A program made the translations under genes and the position numbers. Shown piece by piece: positions 1 through 9,306 of a stretch of 30,311 nt of DNA. The stretch is from Chara braunii (lineage: Eukaryota; Streptophyta; Charophyceae; Charales; Characeae): contig BFEA01000247.1 in assembly GCA_003427395.1 (NCBI GenBank), forward strand, positions 893,345-923,655, given 5' to 3'. The notes below the pieces were generated by a model that was not told the origin of the DNA, searched no databases, and was given only the letters and a program-made list of their open reading frames with translations. How positions within the stretch are numbered: position 1 is the stretch's first letter; each line of letters starts with the position of its first letter.

Positions 1-205
1 CAAGCCTGCGCAAAGTCAATTACTCATCCATTCTTCTCTTGTGGACATCTTGCCAGGCCTTTTCTCAAGCTCATGCAACGTCAATTTCTCACCCGTTTCT
101 CTTCTGGACATCTTGCCAGACCTTTTCTCAAGCCTGCACAAAGTCAATTACTCATCCATTCTTCTCTTCTGGACATCTTGCCAGGCCTTTTCTCAAGCTT
201 ATGCA
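1..205. repeat. Alternating 65/63-bp tandem repeat
   Basis: Units begin at 1, 66, 129 and 194. Each starts with CAAGC and carries a GGACATCTTGCCAG block followed by a CCTTTTCT tail. Units 1 and 3 are more alike (CCTGCRCAAAGTCAATTAC), and so are units 2 and 4 (TYATGCAACGT). The array therefore has a 128-bp higher-order period made of two diverged monomers. The first base of the window lies at a unit start, so the array probably continues to the left. A short open frame over this repeat is a by-product of the repetition. Confidence 0.85.
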
Positions 206-1500
206 ACGTTAATTATCTATCCTTATGCTCATAGTATCCTTCTCTTTTGCACGCTTTTGCTTCGGTAGATGACACACCTTCCCCCCACTCAAAACGCGAT
301 GTGCCCATCGCGCGACTGGTTCTCACTCGGAGGTACGCAAACCTTTAGTCCACCAACCGCAGTCAAGGACACAAGCCCGTTCGCTTTACAAAAGGAAGAG
401 TGATCAGCTCCTCCCCAGCAAATGACGCCTCATCCTCCTACTCAGTCCGACCTTTCTTTTCTTACGTGGCGAGCACCAATACTGAGGTTCCTCCTCACGT
501 CTGGCAGGCAGGTCCAATCCAAACCTTTCAGGGCCTCGTCTAGCCGTACGAGCGTTCCTCGCGAATCGTTCCTCCCGAGTGGTAATTTTCTTGATCCGGC
601 CTCTTCCTTTCAAGAGAGTTGGGGCTCTCAATTAGTCCACGAGTGCAGTTACGAAGACCTCGCAATTAGTCCTGAGGCGGTTGTAATGCTCCGGCGGGGC
701 GGTGTCAATGCCCCGTGGTGGTTGTGGCTTCCACCCGGTACCACGCTCAATTCCTCCCTCTGGACAGTGCTGCTCAACTTAACGCGAACCGCCGTGGTCC
801 ATTCCAAGCGGCCGTGTCGCCCCTCAATGGCATGACGTGTGGTTGGGGAGAACAAATGAGACTTAGAAAAAGAATGGCTCTCTCGCCCATTCGGTTCTCT
901 CACCCTTTGACGTTTAGGCGTTCAACACGAGACGCAACCTGAACTTCCCGACTAGAGTTCGTTGTCGGGGCCAGTTCCAGACGTCCCGCACCGATCCAAG
1001 TGGTAGGTGCCTTGGTCCTTTAACCCTCATCCCCTTACAAGAGGAACATGTCGCGCTGAGACTTTTTCCCTTACAGGGATAGAGGTCTTGGGGTCGCGGT
1101 GCGAGCACCGGTATCCCCCTCCTGCTGAGGCCAAAGACTAGAAAAAGAAAAAAAATTCATTTCAAGGCTATTTCCAAGTCCATTTCAAGTTGCTTAGGGT
1201 CCCCTGCCTATGCAATGCAATATTCAATCCTCAATCATTTAATCCAATGCTATTTCCAAGGCTGATTCTCATGGCTGGTCTGACAGCCTCTCATCAACAA
1301 GGTCACCCACATGGCCGGTCTGGCGGTCATTCTCTCAATAGTCATTTCTCAAGACTGACCCTTCCGCCCATTCAAACCTCAATTTTCTTATTCCTCAACA
1401 CCCAATCTCTGTGACCGTCCCAACGGTCCCTGCCCCTCTTGGCTTTAAGGTTCCGCCTCTTTTATTCTGTTCTTTTCATTCACATCTTTCTCCCGCCCCC
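206..1500. other. Long stretch with no convincing gene
   Basis: Several overlapping open frames of 60-140 codons lie here on both strands, but none has a recognisable domain. A perfect six-pair hairpin, CGCGAT/ATCGCG with loop GTGCCC, lies at 295-312. The part from about 1140 is rich in short CATTTC/CAAG pyrimidine motifs that lead into the minisatellites downstream. The stretch lies 3' of the minus-strand gypsy element and could hold 3' non-coding sequence. I found no match in it to the LTR-like sequence at 10.1-11.1 kb. Confidence 0.5.
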
Positions 1501-1664
1501 TTGGCAATTTCAGCGGCCGACCCACCTGCCTTTTCCATTTCCTCCATTCATCTCATTGGCTATTTCAACGACCGACCCACCGACCTTTTCCACCTCTCTC
1601 ATCCATCCTTTGGCTATTTCAATGACCGACCCACCGGCCTTTCCAATCTCTTATTGCTTTTTCC
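1501..1664. repeat. 55-bp minisatellite, three units
   Basis: Units start at 1501, 1556 and 1610. Each has the form TTGGCNATTTCA, then a GACCGACCCACC-like core (GGCCGACCCACC in the first unit), then CCTTTTCC or CCTTTCC. The units differ at a few positions. Two overlapping open frames across this stretch are products of the repetition. Confidence 0.8.
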
Positions 1665-1769
1665 AACATAATCTCAATCAACCTTCCCCAATCAACCTTT
1701 CTCAATCCAATATGCAGGGGACCCCAGTGCCTATTTCAAAAGGAATGACCCTTGTCAGGGGCCATTCCC

Positions 1770-1889
1770 GAACAACCTGGTTAGGGTCGTTCTTATCCAT
1801 TCTCAAGTCGAACAGCCTGGTTAGTGTCATTCTTTTCCATTCTCAAGTCGAACAGCCTGGTTAGGGTCATTCCTTTCCATTTTCAATGT
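1770..1889. repeat. 40-bp minisatellite, three units
   Basis: Units begin at 1770, 1810 and 1850 with GAACARCCTGGTTAG, followed by TCNTTC and CCATTYTCAA. The period is exactly 40 bp. This is the third separate minisatellite in the first 2 kb, and all of them are pyrimidine-rich on the plus strand. Confidence 0.85.
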
Positions 1890-2583
1890 TAGTGCCCGAG
1901 GGGTTGGGCCTCGAGGTTACGGATCGCATTTCTGTCTTGGAGGTTAGAAGGCGACCATCTTATCTCAGTTTTGTTTTGCATGCTGTCCGTTTTGCATTTC
2001 TCTCAATAACGTACTATCCATGCGTACATCCGACTTAGCGTCTAGTACTCGAGTTGGGGCTCGCGATCCCAAACAGCATTAGCCCACCCGACCATTCATC
2101 CATAACAAAAGACAAAGACGCCCCTTCCATTCTCACTCTTCCTGATCACTCAGGTTTCGGCTATTCTCAGTCTCATTCATGACTCAGTTGGATTAGGCTC
2201 CTAGGGAAGGAGTGTTCTTTACGCCCCTTAACCCATAGGTTCCCTAACCTCTCTTGTACTCGACCAATCATTCAATGCCATGGTTCGCTCGTCAATCCGT
2301 ACTCAAGGTTTTCCCCTCTCAAAAGCATAATCCTTATTACATTCAGAATTCACAATACATCCTCTCCCAATTGGTCTCATCCCATGTCTTTGTCTTATGT
2401 ACCCAAGGTAGCTCATCCGAAAAGTAGCCTAAAAAACTATCTTCTATCTTAGCATGACACAACCTTAACTTGCCCTCTTTTCACTTCATCCTTAGCAAGT
2501 TTGCCCATACTATACACGTTTTCGTCATTTTCATGTCTCCGCAGACAGAAAAGTAGCGATCCTTTTTCATGCTAAGTCAACAC
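1890..2583. other. No gene seen; sequence 3' of the gypsy extra ORF
   Basis: I see no open frame with coding character. On the minus strand this is immediately downstream of the acidic ORF ending at 2584, where the 3' untranslated region and then a 3' LTR of the gypsy element would be expected. A GGGGTTGGGCCTCGAGG stretch lies near 1898. No polypurine tract followed by a copy of the 10.1-11.1 kb sequence could be found, so the 3' LTR is missing, very diverged, or beyond the left edge. Confidence 0.4.
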
Positions 2584-3558
2584 CTAGTTCCTATTGCTGC
2601 CTTGCACCTCGTCTTGGCCATTCCCTTGCCCACCCCGTTCCTTGGCAGGCTTCCTAACCCCCAGGCCGTAGGTCTCGATTTCTCTTTTCATCCTTACAAT
2701 TTTCCGTAATTCTGCCTCGTTGAAAAAATCCAGTGGTGTGGCTTCCACCCCTGCCCTTGCGACTTCCCGAGTCTTGATAATCCATTCGTGCATTATCACA
2801 TTGGTCCATTGCTGAAACCAATGACTGGGCGTTGGCCCAAACTCGTCCTCCCATTTGAAAGCCCCATCGCCCGGCTGGTGCATCGGAGGCCGCCCTTTTT
2901 CCCTAGGCCTCGAGATCTCATCCCTCTCATCCCCGCTGCTGATTTCTATGACTTCTCGCACATCCTCCTCCTCCTCCTCCTCGTCTTCTGTCTGTATGGG
3001 GCTATATTCACCCGCAAGGTTCTTTGGATCGTAGGTAAAAGGAATCTCTGTCCCCGTCCCATACCCCTCGCAACTGTCGTGGCCGCTTTGTCCTTCAAGC
3101 GGACTCTCCCTTCTTTCCTCACCCTCCTTATATTCGTCGCGCATGTCTTGTCCCCCCTCGCTCTCCCCATGCCAAGTCTCACGGCGCTTGCTCCTGTTGA
3201 ATCCCTCCTCGTCAGAGACCTGAACCTTGTTTCTCATCTCTGTATTACCTCCCTCTTCCACTTCTGCCTTTCCCTTCCCTCCCTCACTGTCAGACGAGAT
3301 TTCTATACCTTCTCCTTCGTGGAGGGGTGAGGGTTTCCTACACAAGCATTTCCTTCCTCCCCTGCCTACCACTGGGCCACCCATGAGTCCTATATACAAC
3401 TTTCTCTTTGCCGCTCTCCTCCCTTGGCTTGGTCCTGCTTCCTCCCCTCTGGTAGGCCTGTTGATTGCCCCGCTGTCATTTTCGTCATCGAACTCCATCT
3501 TCTCTTTTTCTTTTACACCCTGTATAACAAAACAACACCCGCAAAGCCCCTCATGCAC
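2584..3558 (-). CDS. Acidic extra ORF downstream of gypsy integrase
   Basis: This frame of 324 codons is intact and lies 304 bp beyond the integrase stop, in the position where some gypsy elements carry an env or accessory gene. A second in-frame start at 3498 (MEFDDEND) may be the true one, since the first 20 residues are hydrophobic and Cys-rich (GLCGCCFVIQG) and could be upstream leader sequence. The protein is highly charged, with Glu runs. It has two hydrophobic-acidic patches, GIEISSDSE and VIEISSGDE, that resemble SUMO-interaction motifs. A Cys pair (KCLCRKP) lies between the start and the first patch. The last third is less acidic and looks folded (FKWEDEFGPTPSHWFQQW, then an amphipathic FNEAELRKIVRMKREIE). 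No transmembrane segment suggests an envelope protein. The family is not recognised. An alternative is a captured host gene fragment. Confidence 0.6.
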   Translation of the reverse strand: MHEGLCGCCFVIQGVKEKEKMEFDDENDSGAINRPTRGEEAGPSQGRRAAKRKLYIGLMGGPVVGRGGRKCLCRKPSPLHEGEGIEISSDSEGGKGKAEVEEGGNTEMRNKVQVSDEEGFNRSKRRETWHGESEGGQDMRDEYKEGEERRESPLEGQSGHDSCEGYGTGTEIPFTYDPKNLAGEYSPIQTEDEEEEEEDVREVIEISSGDERDEISRPREKGRPPMHQPGDGAFKWEDEFGPTPSHWFQQWTNVIMHEWIIKTREVARAGVEATPLDFFNEAELRKIVRMKREIETYGLGVRKPAKERGGQGNGQDEVQGSNRN

Positions 3559-3862
3559 CCATTCCCCCAGTCCGGTAGGTAGTCCCCCCCCTTTTCCCAG
3601 AATGTTCCCAATATTCTTCGCAGCATGCCCCTATTATACATGCGAATGCGTCATTTGTGATGACCCCATTTTTCTCCCGTCAAAAACTATGGTACAATGC
3701 CCCAGACATCCCTCCCCGTTATCACACAAGCCAGATATTGCAAACCCCCAAGTCACGCTGCCTTTCAACCTCAGTCAGTTCAAGCCAAAGTGTTAGTCCC
3801 CAAAAAAATGACAGTCCCATGAACATGGTCAGAGACAACCCATAGTGCGGGCAAGGCTGTGG
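3559..3862. other. Spacer between integrase and extra ORF
   Basis: About 300 bp with no coding frame of its own on the minus strand. It is A/C-rich on the plus strand and separates the integrase stop (3863) from the first possible start of the acidic ORF. An internal promoter or splice acceptor for the downstream ORF might lie here, but no element could be recognised. Confidence 0.4.
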
Positions 3863-4900
3863 TCAGTCTTTAGCCTGTGGCTCCTCAGTTTCCTTATCTT
3901 CGGTCTCCTGAAGCCATTGTTCCACTGGGTCCCGACTTAGAAACCTGACCAATCGTTGCCCTAGGAAGGACCCTTTCAACCCAGTTCCATCCAAATCTTC
4001 TAGTTCGAAGGTGTTCAGTCCCACCCGCTTGGCGACCCGGTAGGGGCCTTTGAACCTCCTTCCCAGCTGTCCCGACCAAGTACTTTCTAGTGCCAAGTTC
4101 CTTAGCAATACCGTCTCTCCCACTTGGAGTGACTCCTTTCTGACATTCTTAACCTTGTCCCACCTTGTTTTGTCCCTTATTCTGCTATCTAGTACCTGGT
4201 TGGCGATGTCTTCCATGACCTCCTCATTCTTAAGGATTTGTTGACATCTTGCCTCGATTGACTCTTCAGTGGTCATTTGCGGATCTTCATCTAACCTATT
4301 CCAGGTAGGTACCAAGGCTTCCACAGGAAAATCGATCTCTCTTCTGTACCAAAGCTCTGCCGGGATACATCCTGTTGTCCTTTTAGGGGTCATATTCTCT
4401 GCAAAGACAGCCTGCTTAGGATACCTAGGCCAGCTCCCCCGATGGTCCGCTGCGAGCTTTGCAATCATGTTCTTCAAGGTTCGGTGCCCCCTTTCCACAG
4501 GTGCATTGGCCTGAGGGTGATACGGCTCGATGAGTTTGATCGGTACCCAAAGTCTCCTAAGCATCCTCAATACTTCCTGGTTCGCAAACTCCGTCTCATT
4601 GTCTGCTATAAACCTCCTGACGAACGGATGCCTCAAGTAGAAGTCTTCTATCCTGTCCGCCACACTCCTCCCAGTCTTTTTCTTGAGGGCAACCGCCTCC
4701 ACGAACCCACTCAAGTTGTCTCGTGCATCCAGGATATACCTGTACCCATCCGTTGATACAGGCATGACCGCTAGGTCGAGGTGGATCAGATGTCCCGGCC
4801 CTAGCACCCGCGTTGGTCTAAGCGGCTCGAAGACCCGCACCGAGCTTCGTTCTTGGCAAATAATGCAAGTCTGGCAGTATACGGCGACCATGCCTGCCAT
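3863..4900 (-). CDS. Ty3/gypsy integrase, catalytic core and C-terminal domain
   Basis: The frame is open for 345 codons and is the best-preserved part of the element. Integrase inserts the reverse-transcribed DNA into the host genome. The Cys half of the N-terminal HHCC zinc domain is present (YCQTCIICQ, residues 8-16); the His half lies upstream in another frame because of a 1-bp frame change. The catalytic triad is intact: D42 (LIHLDLAV), D100 (FIADNETEF) and E136 (YHPQANAPVE), with 35 residues between the second Asp and the Glu (DD35E). The C-terminal part has the GPY module (RRFKGPYRVAKR) typical of gypsy and gammaretroviral integrases. It then ends in a short charged tail (QETEDKETEEPQAKD) with no chromodomain. 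The annotated Met is not the natural start: integrase is normally cut from the Pol polyprotein, and its frame begins before 4943. Confidence 0.92.
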   Translation of the reverse strand: MAGMVAVYCQTCIICQERSSVRVFEPLRPTRVLGPGHLIHLDLAVMPVSTDGYRYILDARDNLSGFVEAVALKKKTGRSVADRIEDFYLRHPFVRRFIADNETEFANQEVLRMLRRLWVPIKLIEPYHPQANAPVERGHRTLKNMIAKLAADHRGSWPRYPKQAVFAENMTPKRTTGCIPAELWYRREIDFPVEALVPTWNRLDEDPQMTTEESIEARCQQILKNEEVMEDIANQVLDSRIRDKTRWDKVKNVRKESLQVGETVLLRNLALESTWSGQLGRRFKGPYRVAKRVGLNTFELEDLDGTGLKGSFLGQRLVRFLSRDPVEQWLQETEDKETEEPQAKD

Positions 4901-5645
4901 GCCTGGCCAATAATAGAGTGGCGTTATCTTTGCAAACGTTCCTTTTGGACGACCGATGACCTCCAGCTAACCCATCGTGCATTGCCTGGATAACGTCTAC
5001 TTGCCTAGATCTTCCGCACACAACCCTTCTGGGCATAGCACCTTCCCCCTTTCGGAACAAATGCTCGCCCCTTAGGACGTACCTTTCGGCTTCTTCTCTT
5101 GCTTTAATACTGACTTCCGTAGGTTGTTTGTTTCCTACCAATAACAGCCCGATCTCCCGAAAGAGCCCTTCGTATGATTGGGCATAGAAAAACTCTTCTC
5201 CTTCCTTGCCCCCATCCTTTCCTTCCTGCATCTGGTTTAGCAACCATTGCAACTCTCTCCTTTCCCAAGATTCCACTAAGCTCATCACTGCTTCCCGGCC
5301 TCCCTCGACCGCCATTGCTATTAGTTCCTCTTTCGGTCCTACTATCGCTCCCCATGAGTCATTTTCTTCTCTGCGTCCTCGAGTAGTGACTGGTCCTTCT
5401 CTAAGTTCTGCCACTATGGCAGGTGCCCCCTTCTCCAAAGTCTGGATCAATAGTTCTCCCGATGTGGATTCCTTGCTCATTATTTCGTTATCCACCGCGA
5501 GAGTCCTTCCTTCGTATTCGAGGAATGCGTCTATGGGCTCTGCATCCTCCATCCCTTCGGGAGTGATGCAAACCCGACTCAGCCCATCTGCCTTGTTGCG
5601 GATTCCCGGAATCCGTTCGATATTTTAATCGAACTGCCAGATGAA
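4901..5645 (-). pseudogene. Pol connector between RNase H and integrase, frameshifted
   Basis: After the RNase H stop, the same frame continues with typical gypsy connector sequence: FIWQFD, a TAA near 5628, then ERIPGIRNKADGLSR. The longest open piece runs from 5552 to 4818. Near its end it has YVLRGEHLFRKGEGAMPRRV and MHDGLAGGH, the latter holding the two His of the integrase HHCC domain. Just after that the reading frame moves by one base at the T4 run 4943-4946 (AAAA on the coding strand). Removing one A would join the His half to the integrase frame. The middle portion (roughly residues 60-150) is Glu-rich and unlike ordinary gypsy connectors. Confidence 0.8.
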
Positions 5646-6044
5646 TCATACCCATCTCCCTACCGTTGGATCTATAGGCCTGTAATTCTTTAGAGCCCCT
5701 GCGACATTCGTCGGATCGATCCTTAAGATGAACCGTCTCCCAAATAGGTAGGCCTGAAAGGTCTTTAGGCAATGCAGGATAGCTAGGACGTCCTTTTTAA
5801 ATTGCGAGTACCGCCGTTCTGCGGAGTTCAGGGTTTTACTCTCGAACCTAATCGGCCTCTCTTTTCCTCTCTCATCCCTTTGAATCAACACACCTCCTAC
5901 GGCCAAAGGTCCTCCATCTGTCTCTAGGTTGAAGGGTCGTCCCACTTCGTCATTAAAACAAGGCGTGGACATGGCGACTGTCTCAGATGTCAATATGTCC
6001 TTGAGCCTTTGGACAACTCTTTCTCGCTCCTCCGTCCAATCCAT
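5646..6044 (-). pseudogene. Ty3/gypsy RNase H domain
   Basis: RNase H degrades the RNA strand during reverse transcription. The frame opens with MDWTEEREEVV-like sequence (DWTEERERVVQRLKDIL), which in intact elements follows the RT thumb. It continues with FNLETDGGPLAVGGVLIQ (catalytic Asp), ERPIRFESKTLNSAERRYSQ, then FKKDVLAILHCLKTFQAYLFGRRF, and RIDPTNVAGALKNYRPIDPTVGRW. The Glu usual in the YSxxEKE segment is Lys here (YSQFKKD); whether that is family-specific cannot be told from one copy. The frame ends at a TGA (5646-5648) inside the RW-x-FIWQFD motif. Confidence 0.88.
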
Positions 6045-6343
6045 GGTTCCTCCTTCTGGTGATCACTAAAGGCAAATGCCAGGTGAAACTCCTGGCAGGT
6101 TCTTTTGATCAGGCGGGTTTCTTCTTCCGTTAAGAACCCGTCTATTCGTATCTTCATTATGTCAGCTACCTCATCTGGTATCCGATGTCCCTTCGTCGCC
6201 CTTCTTTCTCGGATCACTCGAAGGACCTCTTCCTCCTTCTCCATAGCCTCTTTCTTTGATGTCTCTAGCAGGATCGAGACCGGTTTTGCTTTCTTCCCTA
6301 CCGGCTTGTACTTTCGAACACTTCCTTCCGGGATCTTTCTCCT
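6045..6343 (-). pseudogene. Pol segment before RT, joined to RNase H by RT deletion
   Basis: In the frame starting after the T6A site at 6343-6349, the protein reads RRKIPEGSVRKYKPVGKK and then EEEVLRVIRERRATKGHRI, PDEVADIMKIRIDGF and CQEFHLAFAFSD. The last phrase precedes the RT fingers in intact gypsy pol. Instead of about 250 RT residues, the sequence passes within about 20 bp into the RNase H lead-in DWTEERE, which lies in a different frame. None of the expected RT motifs (fingers, palm YxDD) appears anywhere in the window. This is an internal deletion of roughly 750 bp, a size inferred from normal RT length. Confidence 0.8.
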
Positions 6344-6666
6344 AAAAAATGAACGGTCGGAATTGCCCCCGTCGCCTCCACGACTCGTGGTTGAATACTA
6401 ACTAGTTTCCCACTCAGGCAATATCCCTTTTGCACCTCTCTTTCGAACTTGGCCAAGGTTGCCGAATCCACTCCTACCTTGTGGTATCTGAGGGCCTTGA
6501 TGAGTTGTAATAGATCGGGGATCTCGAGTGCGATTTCTGACACGTCTATGCGTACTTCTTTCTGTTTGGGCAGGCTAGCACCAAGTTCGACCTCTGACTC
6601 CTTTTCCGCTACCATAACACCTAGAACTTCGTCCTCCTGCCTCCTCTTCTTCTGGGGCAGACCCAT
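6298..6666 (-). pseudogene. Pol N-terminal linker after protease
   Basis: This frame of 122 codons is in the same phase as the gag-protease frame and is separated from it only by the TGA at 6673-6675. Its first Met is 3 codons beyond that stop. It carries a K/R-rich start (LPQKKRRQEDEVLGVM) and then a helix-rich segment (EIPDLLQLIKALRYHKVGVDSATLAKFE). Homology to gypsy pol continues in the -1 frame after position 6343, so the last ~15 codons here are out of frame. The change occurs at the heptamer T TTT TTA on the coding strand. Confidence 0.7.
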
Positions 6667-6672
6667 CTTGAT

Positions 6673-9306
6673 TCACTCCTTCTTGTTGAATGCTTCCTCA
6701 ATCATGATTTCTACCCTTTCTCTCATACCCTCCATCCGTGCGAAAGCCCCCTTCCGCGTGCTATCCTCGAACGACGGCGACCAAGTTGCCAATTTCCCCT
6801 TTGGGGGGTCTCCTCCCGTTCTAAGGAGTCGGAGGAGCTCTCCCCGGCCAGTCACAGGGTCCTCTATGTCTACCATGTTTGAGCCATCGTGCAAGTGCAT
6901 GCATATCATCTCCACGTTCGCGCACCACGGTCTCCCGAGGATTATGTCGTGGTCCATTTCCTCCATTACGGTCATCCGCTGAAACGACCAGATCGATTCC
7001 CTGACCCCTGCCTTCACAGCACACTTCGTGATGTACCCAGCGAACGGGATTTCCCCGCCAGCTCCCTGGATGCTCCCTGTTACTTCCTTGTTTACCGTAC
7101 ATCCTGTGATCATTGCGAAATCTCTTCTTATAGGAGTGATTTCTGCTCCCCCGTCTACTAATGCGTCGGTATGATGACTTCCAATCTGGATTTTCAGTTT
7201 CCCTACGGGCAGCGCATGAAAGCTAAGCTTCGTCCCGAGCGGTGATCTCATGACTTCGCCGACCTCTCGGTCGGGCAAGCTCAAACGAATGTCTGCAAAG
7301 GCTTTTTCGAGATCCTCCAAGTTCCCGTGACTCCTTTGAAGGTTAGCCACTTCTTGCGGAGCTTCCTTCTCCCTCTCCCCTTCTGGTAATTCGGGGTTGT
7401 CGCCTATTTCTACTCGCCTCCGAGTCAACAGTTGTCTGAGCCCTTTGAGCAACCTAGGGCTAGCCTGCAGCATGGTCTGGAAAGACACCGACACCATGGT
7501 TCCTAGTAACTTGCTAATGGTGTCGTAAAGCTCAGGCAAGGTCAAGATCAGGATTTGATACCGAAACTTCTTCTTAGCGGCGATAACTTTGTCCGCAGGC
7601 TCCTCTTCCTTAGGCTTCCCATAGACTTTCTCCGGTTCCTCGGCCTCAGGCTCTGCCTGGGGTTCCGAGCTTCCGGCGACCTCCTCCATAATGGTGTTGC
7701 AGTTAATCCTTCTCCCGGCCGTTCCTAGTCGAGTGGTTGCGTTCACCCTATCACGTCCGTCGCTTTCCAAAATAAAGTTGGCCTGCGGCTCGCGCACCCG
7801 GAGTTGATCCCAGATGATCTCGCCCACCGGTTTGGCCTCTACGGCTGTTATTTCTAACCCGTTGAGCATGATAATGGGTCGCCGCATCCCTCCTGGCGAG
7901 TTCCAGTTCACCCGTTCCCCTTGTGGTCCAAATATCTCCCCCTTTAATGACCTTGTACACCTTCTTTTCATAATATCATGGTTGAGCTTTGGGCATGCAC
8001 GCACATAATGTCCTATCGCGGTACAGTACTTGCATTGCTCGTTAGCAGGATCTCTCCGTCCGAATCCCCGGTGTGCTACACCTGGCGGAACCACAGCTTC
8101 CTGGGGAGGGAGGGCAGGTCGGGATACTTGCGCCTGCATAACCAGTAGCGCGCCTTCCATCCTTTCAATCTTATTGTCGACCCCGTGCACCCGTTCATGT
8201 AGACTTTCAATCCCCTTCTTTACCTTGTCGCCCGTCCTACCGGTCAGATCTATGATCTCTCCTTCCTTGAGCAAGGCCAACGTCTCCGTTACTACCGTTT
8301 TCTTAGCCAGATCCGTTACCGTGCTAAAATCAACATCCCGCGTGTTTACCAACGTGCTCGTCTGTCGGTAAGCTGACAGGATCTTGTCTTTGTCGAACTC
8401 GAAGAACTGCCTGAGGAAATATTTGCTCATTATCTGGTCCGTGACCCAGGGGATCCTTAGTGCTACTAGAGTAAATTCCCGTAGGAAATCATTGTACGTT
8501 GCGAAGTTCTTCCTCTGAACTGCCGCTAGGTTGGCCTCCGTTGCCATTTTCTCTGCCGCTAGGTACTTCCTCATCATCACATCCCGGGTCTCCTTCCAAG
8601 ACCGGCTTGCGGCTACAATGGCCATTATGTCCCGTCCTAGGCTTAACGACACATGCTGTCCTAGATGGTACATCTTTTCCTCCTCGGTCCACTTTAGTAA
8701 CGCAACTAGGTTCTCGTAGTCGATTAGAAACTCCGTGATGTTTGCTCCATCGAAAGTCAGCTTTTTCTTGGCGTTCGCCAGATAGCCTTGATTTTTGTTT
8801 AGTGCTCATGCGAGGGACGACACTATCTTCTTAAGGCCGCCCTCGGAGTTGCTGGCCTCGCCTGCCATACTGTTATCCGGACTTTCCTTGCCGGTCTTCT
8901 GTCCCTCCCTGATTTTCATAGTTCCTGCCGGGTCAAACCATCCCAACACTCTTTCCCGAAGACTCCAAAGTCCTTCGCATCCTCGTGCTACTGCTGGCGT
9001 GATCGGCAGGCGGCTAGCCCCACTATCCATGGTCGGCGGAGTCGTAGCCTTTTCTGCTTCCATCCCCGGAGAGTTCTCTCTCTCTTTCCTTCTCTTGCTC
9101 GGCGTTCCCCCACGGTGACCACCTTTATCCCCTTGTCCAGTCCCACCTTGGCCGACTTTCCGTTCGTCATGGGGTTCCTCCTGCAGAGGACCTTCTTCGT
9201 TCCCAGTCATCATTTCCTCAATTAATCTTGCCTTGTATTCCGCGGTCCTCTTGTATATCTCGGCTAGTTTGCGCCTCGTGTCCCCGACCCTTACTTTCTT
9301 AGGCAT
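6673..9306 (-). pseudogene. gag-protease polyprotein with in-frame TGA
   Basis: Two frames in the same phase, 9306-8809 and 8805-6673, are separated by a single TGA (8806-8808). The second begins with TFDGANITEFLIDYENLVALL, typical of a plant gypsy Gag capsid start, although the first ATG after the stop is only at 8673. A canonical CCHC knuckle CKYCTAIGHYVRAC is encoded at about 7993-8034. Near the end is a retroviral-type aspartic protease: DALVDGGAEITPI (active-site Asp, DGG in place of DSG/DTG, about 7138-7170) and DIILGRPW (about 6927-6950). The N-terminal piece is Lys/Glu/Gly-rich and low in complexity (GQGGTGQGDKGGHRGG). Gag forms the particle; protease cuts the polyprotein. The frame ends with TGA at 6673-6675, after which pol continues in phase. 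Confidence 0.88.

Noticed and set aside
422-835. 137-codon open frame on the plus strand
   Set aside because: No recognisable domain. Two other frames of similar length overlap it on both strands, and composition does not distinguish it from background.
270-1130. 3' LTR of the gypsy element
   Set aside because: The TTGTCGGGGCC near 962 recalls the LTR start TGTCGG, but it is on the wrong strand, and none of the other LTR blocks follow.
2788-3796. Plus-strand frames of 180 and 189 codons
   Set aside because: They are shadows of the acidic minus-strand ORF; they are rich in Ser, Pro and Leu because the opposite strand codes for Glu and Lys.
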